A stretch of 64,000 nt of DNA from an uncultured Myxococcales bacterium (lineage in GTDB: Bacteria > Myxococcota_A > UBA9042), in contig CAJBNH010000032.1 of NCBI GenBank assembly GCA_903955385.1, forward strand, positions 62,001-126,000. Direction: 5' to 3'. A program made the translations under genes and the position numbers. Shown in pieces: positions 60,114-64,000 of this stretch (the first letter of the stretch is position 1; each line of letters starts with the position of its first letter). The notes below the pieces were generated by a model, which worked only from the letters and a program-made list of their open reading frames with translations, ran no database searches and was not told the DNA's origin.

Positions 60114-63100
60114 ATGACCCGGGCCTGGCCATTGCCATTGCTGCTGCTGTGCCTCGCCATCCCTGCCCGGGCCGAAGCGCCTGCAGCCGTGCGCCGTGCC
60201 GATGCCGCGATCGACGTGGCTGATCTGGATGTCGCTGTCAGTTCGCGCACGTTGCCGCGCCGCCAGCCCCGCGTGAATCCCCGCGACGACTTTGACGAGC
60301 TGGTGCTCGAATTGGCCTTGGGCGACACGGTGCTGCTGCCGGACCTGATTGCGCTGCAACGAGGGGACCAGGTGTGGGCGCCGCTGGGGCCGGTCGTGCG
60401 GGCCCTGGACTTCCTGATCACCGTGGACGTGCCCTCAGGGATGGCATCGGGCTGGTTCATCGACGAGAGCCGCCGCTTCGAGCTCGACGTCAGCAAGCGC
60501 ACCATCCGGGTCGGTGGGAAGACCCGCGCGTTCCAGCCCGAGCAGATCATCTGGCGCGACGAGCTGTACGTGCGGCTGGACGCGCTGGGCGAGTGGCTGT
60601 CGATGGTCCCCTCGTTCAACTTTCAGGCGATGCGGCTGTCGCTGGCGACTCAGGAGTCGCTGCCGCTGGCGCGTCGGCTCGAGCGCGAGCGCATGCATCG
60701 GCAGGTCGTTCCGAGGACCAGCTCGGTCAACCCAAACAATTCACTAGCGAATGGTCCAAAGGTGTTGGCGGTGCCGCTGCTCGATCTGCGCGTCGAGGCT
60801 GCGGGCGGTGCGTTCACTCCCGCCGGAGGTTCCGCCCACCCCCCGGCTGGCACCACGCAGTACAATGTCGGCGGTCAGGGTGACCTGTTGTGGATGGAGT
60901 CGGACTGGGGCGTGGCCGGCACGCAGCACCACCCGGTGTCGCTGGCGAGCCTGCGCATGGCCCGGCGCGATGCGCTGGCCGGCCTGCTGGGACCTCTGGG
61001 GGCTCGCGAGCTGCTGGCGGGCGACCTCTCGACGATGGCGATGCCGCTGGTGGCCCAGAGCGACCTTGGCCGTGGCGTGGCCGTCTCGAACTTTCCGCTC
61101 GCCGCGCCCCGGGAGTTCGACCGCACCCGTCTGGAAGGCCAGCTGCCCGTGGGCTGGGATGCAGAGCTGTTTCGCAACGGCGAGTTGCTGGCCTTTACCT
61201 CTGCGACCAATGGCCACTACCTGTTCGCCGACGTGCCACTGCTGTTCGGCCGCAACGAGCTGCGGGTCGTCATGCACGGGCCGCATGGTGAAAGGCGCGA
61301 GGTCGTGCAGCAGACGCTGGTCGGCGCCAATCTGGTGCGGCCGGGCGAGTTCTCGTACGCCGCCTCGGTCACCCAGGATCGCGAGACGGTGCTGCCGCTG
61401 CAGAATCTGGCCGCCTCGCCCACCGCCGGACAGCTGCGGGTGATGGGCCGTGTCGAACAGGGCGTAACCCGGCAGTTTTCGCTGACGGCAGGGGCGGCCA
61501 GCGTCGCCTCAGCCACCGGACCGCGCACCACCCACGGCAGCGCCGGCGCACGGGCCGTCGTCGGCAACGTCTACGCCGAGGGCGATCTGGTCGCTCAGGT
61601 CGACGGCGGGACCGCGGGGCACGGAAGCGTCCAGACCGGCCTTGGCTCGACGACGCTGGTGGTCGAACACGCCCGCTTTGGCCGCGACTTCACCAGTGAG
61701 GTGGCGGCGAACGCGCCGGGGCTCGACTCCCGCAGCCGGTTGCGGATCGATAGTCCCATCGAGATTGGCGGGTTCGGACAGGTCGGTCTGGGGCTGGACA
61801 ACGAAGTGGATACCTTTGCCTCGGGCCACTCGGTCGAGCGCGTCACGGCCCGTACCGGCCTGACCATGGACTCGCTGTACCTTGCGACCTCGGCGATGGC
61901 TGGCGCCCAGGACTACGCAGGGTGGCAGGTGCTGGGCGTCACCAGTGGCCGCTATCGCACCGCACTCGCCACGCCGCGGGTCGATCTCGCATGGAACCGC
62001 AAAGGCGACGGAATCGTGCTGGATCAGGCCAAGATCGGCGCTGACGTGCGCCTGGGTTCGTGGACTTCGGCCGAGGTCGAGGTGCAGCACAGCCTGACCG
62101 ACGGCACCACGCTGGCTCGGGTGGGCTTGCGGCAGCAGCGCGACGCGTTTGCCTGGGGCGCGCAGGTGGCGGGAGGCTCGGACGCCGGCATCTCGGCCGG
62201 CATCACCTTCGAGATGCACTTGGGCACCCAGCCGCGCACCGGCAAGTGGACCACGTCGTCGATGTCGCTGGGCGGCACGGGCGCGGTGCTGGCGCATGTG
62301 TTCGTGGACCGCGATGGTGACGGCCGCTTCGGCGCCGGCGACGAGCCGATCGCCGGAGCTCGCTTCCGCATCGAGAACCAGGACACGTCGAAGGCCGTCA
62401 CCGACGGCGACGGATACGCCACCCTGACGCGCCTGCAAGCCTACGTACCCGTCGAGATTCGTCTGGACCGCGGCTCACTTCCCGATGTGTATGCCTTGCC
62501 GCGCCCGGAGTTCCAGTCGGTGATGCCGCGCATCGGCGGCACGGTCGACGTCGACTTTCCGGTGGTGCTGGCGGGCGCGATCGAGGGCTCGCTGCGGCAC
62601 GTGGCTTCGCAGGGCGGCGGGGCGGTGGCCGACATGTCGGTCGAGCTCCGGTCGGGTGAAGAGGTCGTCGCGCGCCAGAAGTCCGCCTACGACGGCTTCT
62701 TTGTGTTCGAAGACGTCATGCCCGGGACCTACTCCGTGCGGGTCGCGGCGGACCAAGTGACCAGCGACTGGCACCTGCCGCCGCCGCAGCGAGTGACCAT
62801 CGGAGCCGACGGTCCGGTGGTGTCGGGCATCGACTTCGGCCTGACCGAGCCGGCTGAGGCTTGGGCGGGTGTGCCGACCGCCGGCGTCGCCCCGCGCGAG
62901 GCGCCTGCGCCCGTCCCGCCGACCGTTGCGGTCACGCCCGTCCCCGAGGTGTTGCCGTCGGCCGTCGCTGCCGTGCAACCGATTCGGGCTGAGGCCGTTC
63001 CCCAGACCCTGCCGACGCCCAAGCCCAAGGTCGCCGCAGCGGTACGTCATCGCAAGGTCCAGCGCCATCCCGCGGTGGTGGCCACCGTCCCCGGTGGCGA

Positions 63101-63299
63101 GGCGGTGCGCTGGCTCAAGCAGCTGCAGCCGCGGCGCTGGGTTCACAAGGCTCGCGTGGAGCAAGCCGCTCTGACGCGCTGGATCCACCGGACCATGCAT
63201 CGGCTGACCGACTTCGAGCGCGCCGTGCTTCGCGCCAGCCGGGCTGCCGTCCCTCACGCCCATCCCGCCGTCGCGCCCCATCGCCGTACCCGGCGCTGA
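60114..63299 (+). CDS. Outer-membrane usher-like protein with added regulatory-type domains
   Basis: 1061 aa. Signal LPLLLLCLAIPARAEA. Residues about 60-220 form an usher-like N-terminal domain (ELVLELALGDTVLLPDLIAL, FDVSK-type VSKRTIRVGG, WRDELYVRLDALGEWLSM). Residues about 240-720 are Gly/Tyr-rich strands of a beta-barrel and plug, with VRPGEFSYAASVTQDRE in the usher position. Then come a carboxypeptidase-regulatory-like (VFVDRDGDGRFGAGDEPIAG) and a second such beta domain (GTYSVRVAADQ). The last 120 residues are Arg/His-rich and Pro-rich. It would secrete the pilus subunits. The tail and the added beta domains are unusual for ushers. Confidence 0.76.
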   Translation: MTRAWPLPLLLLCLAIPARAEAPAAVRRADAAIDVADLDVAVSSRTLPRRQPRVNPRDDFDELVLELALGDTVLLPDLIALQRGDQVWAPLGPVVRALDFLITVDVPSGMASGWFIDESRRFELDVSKRTIRVGGKTRAFQPEQIIWRDELYVRLDALGEWLSMVPSFNFQAMRLSLATQESLPLARRLERERMHRQVVPRTSSVNPNNSLANGPKVLAVPLLDLRVEAAGGAFTPAGGSAHPPAGTTQYNVGGQGDLLWMESDWGVAGTQHHPVSLASLRMARRDALAGLLGPLGARELLAGDLSTMAMPLVAQSDLGRGVAVSNFPLAAPREFDRTRLEGQLPVGWDAELFRNGELLAFTSATNGHYLFADVPLLFGRNELRVVMHGPHGERREVVQQTLVGANLVRPGEFSYAASVTQDRETVLPLQNLAASPTAGQLRVMGRVEQGVTRQFSLTAGAASVASATGPRTTHGSAGARAVVGNVYAEGDLVAQVDGGTAGHGSVQTGLGSTTLVVEHARFGRDFTSEVAANAPGLDSRSRLRIDSPIEIGGFGQVGLGLDNEVDTFASGHSVERVTARTGLTMDSLYLATSAMAGAQDYAGWQVLGVTSGRYRTALATPRVDLAWNRKGDGIVLDQAKIGADVRLGSWTSAEVEVQHSLTDGTTLARVGLRQQRDAFAWGAQVAGGSDAGISAGITFEMHLGTQPRTGKWTTSSMSLGGTGAVLAHVFVDRDGDGRFGAGDEPIAGARFRIENQDTSKAVTDGDGYATLTRLQAYVPVEIRLDRGSLPDVYALPRPEFQSVMPRIGGTVDVDFPVVLAGAIEGSLRHVASQGGGAVADMSVELRSGEEVVARQKSAYDGFFVFEDVMPGTYSVRVAADQVTSDWHLPPPQRVTIGADGPVVSGIDFGLTEPAEAWAGVPTAGVAPREAPAPVPPTVAVTPVPEVLPSAVAAVQPIRAEAVPQTLPTPKPKVAAAVRHRKVQRHPAVVATVPGGEAVRWLKQLQPRRWVHKARVEQAALTRWIHRTMHRLTDFERAVLRASRAAVPHAHPAVAPHRRTRR

Positions 63300-63357
63300 C
63301 CGCAGTTGCCCCGACCGCATCGGCTGGCAGGACACTACCCGTCTGCCGAACCCGCGT

Positions 63358-64000
63358 TCAGCCTTGCGATGTGCCGGACCTTTGGGGCTGCGCCCCGTCC
63401 TCAAGGCCGCCGACCGTCGCCGTTCCGGGTCGCTTTCGCGGCACCAGCACCCCGTCCTTGACCTCGAGCTCCCGCGCCCGCTCGGCCCGCTTGCGCCCCA
63501 ACTCGACCCCCACGGCGTCGAGACCCAAGTCGTTGGCGACCGCTAGCACGGTGCCATGGCCGCAGAAAGGGTCAACGACCGTACGGGTTTGCGTCTGGTC
63601 CAGGATGAAGCGGCAGGCGACCTCACAGGCCAGCAGGCCCATGCCGCGGGTCCAGGTCTGCTCGCCAGCCAGCGGCAGGACGTCGGGCGTCGAGAGCCCC
63701 ACCTCGGCGCGAACACCCTGCGAAAAGCACAGCAGGTGCGAGAAGCCCGGCTGGCCGAAAGTCGCGCACCCTGGCCGCGCCCGACACACGATCTTGTGCC
63801 AAAGCTGTGCGTGCCCGGTGCGTTCCGCGGCCTTCTGGACCAGATGGCCCTTGTCCACCCACGTGCCGGCCTGCTTCTGGTCGCGCTGGTAGAAGATGAT
63901 CACGCCGTCGGGGGGGCAAGCCAGCAGCACCCGCGCGGCGGCGTCGGTGAACCAGACCTTCCACTCGTCGAGGGAGAGCTTGGGAAACTCCGAGAAGTCC
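63358..64000 (-). CDS. DNA adenine/cytosine-N4 methyltransferase-like protein (partial)
   Basis: The gene enters from the right edge; about 214 codons of its C-terminal part are present. DPFCGHGTVLAVANDLGLDA is SAM motif I (D-P-F-x-G-x-G-t), followed by GVELGRKRAERARE, the usual acidic end of the next strand, so it is a class I SAM methyltransferase of the N4/N6 DNA family with the circularly permuted order in which the SAM motif comes last. The catalytic (D/S)PP(Y/W) motif must lie upstream, outside the window or in the cut region. It ends close to the usher gene, converging with 58 bp between the stops. It could be a modification enzyme or an orphan regulatory one. Confidence 0.68.
   Translation of the reverse strand, partial: DFSEFPKLSLDEWKVWFTDAAARVLLACPPDGVIIFYQRDQKQAGTWVDKGHLVQKAAERTGHAQLWHKIVCRARPGCATFGQPGFSHLLCFSQGVRAEVGLSTPDVLPLAGEQTWTRGMGLLACEVACRFILDQTQTRTVVDPFCGHGTVLAVANDLGLDAVGVELGRKRAERARELEVKDGVLVPRKRPGTATVGGLEDGAQPQRSGTSQG

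Overview
The window is a contiguous piece of GC-rich bacterial chromosome, densely coded on both strands. I found no rRNA, tRNA, CRISPR array or recognisable insertion sequence. Several features point to a diderm bacterium of the Myxococcota (former Deltaproteobacteria): lipoproteins whose N-termini run into Asp/Thr-rich linkers, a huge Cys-rich repeat lipoprotein, an IgGFc-binding-type lipoprotein, a DUF6178 protein, an FHA-linked sigma54 activator, a degenerate kinase and a pseudo-receiver/coiled-coil protein. The phylum is an inference from gene content; the class cannot be fixed from the sequence alone.

Layout. 1-7.5 kb: the tail of a probable CPBP protease, a FAD-linked oxidase, TrmL, an outer-membrane-type protein divergent from two small membrane proteins, then a leftward pair of a Wzy/O-antigen-ligase-like TPR protein and an RluD-family pseudouridine synthase. 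7.75-10.3 kb: a rightward unit of an unknown 127-aa protein, an FHA-AAA+ sigma54 activator and a beta-barrel-like protein. 10.4-22.7 kb: rightward genes for a GT39 glycosyltransferase, a zinc-ribbon pseudokinase, a tandem SCP2-like protein, a DUF6178 protein, XerC, a secreted beta-rich protein, a HEAT-repeat protein and a secreted helical protein. 22.7-29.9 kb: Ffh (leftward), a pseudo-receiver/acidic/coiled-coil protein (rightward), GshB and an OB-fold lipoprotein (leftward), DinB (rightward) and a small Cys-rich protein (leftward).

30.0-39.4 kb is a leftward operon of three genes joined by 4-bp ATGA overlaps: a CotH-kinase lipoprotein, a DUF3857-transglutaminase protein with an intact Cys-His-Asp triad, and a second DUF3857-type lipoprotein whose transglutaminase-like domain has lost its catalytic residues. 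39.6-44.1 kb is a second leftward unit: a DUF898 protein built from five copies of one module, a TMTC-like membrane TPR protein and an S1-domain protein.

44.4-51.9 kb runs rightward: a 1872-aa lipoprotein with 23.5 Dictyostelium-type Cys repeats fused to an HEMTH metalloprotease-like domain, a small lipoprotein overlapping it by 4 bp, an FKBP isomerase and a PRMT-like methyltransferase. 51.9-55.0 kb (leftward): a ResB-CcsA fusion for cytochrome c maturation and a membrane protein. 55.3-63.3 kb (rightward): an IgGFc-binding-type lipoprotein, an AT-richer intergenic region, then an alternative chaperone-usher operon (two DUF4402-like subunits, chaperone, usher). A DNA methyltransferase-like gene enters from the right edge.

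The most system-like candidates are the CotH/DUF3857 operon and the repeat-metalloprotease gene with its downstream partners. Both would act outside the inner membrane: CotH kinases can phosphorylate secreted proteins, transglutaminase-like domains cleave or cross-link, and the Cys-rich protein would need oxidative folding in the periplasm or at the surface.
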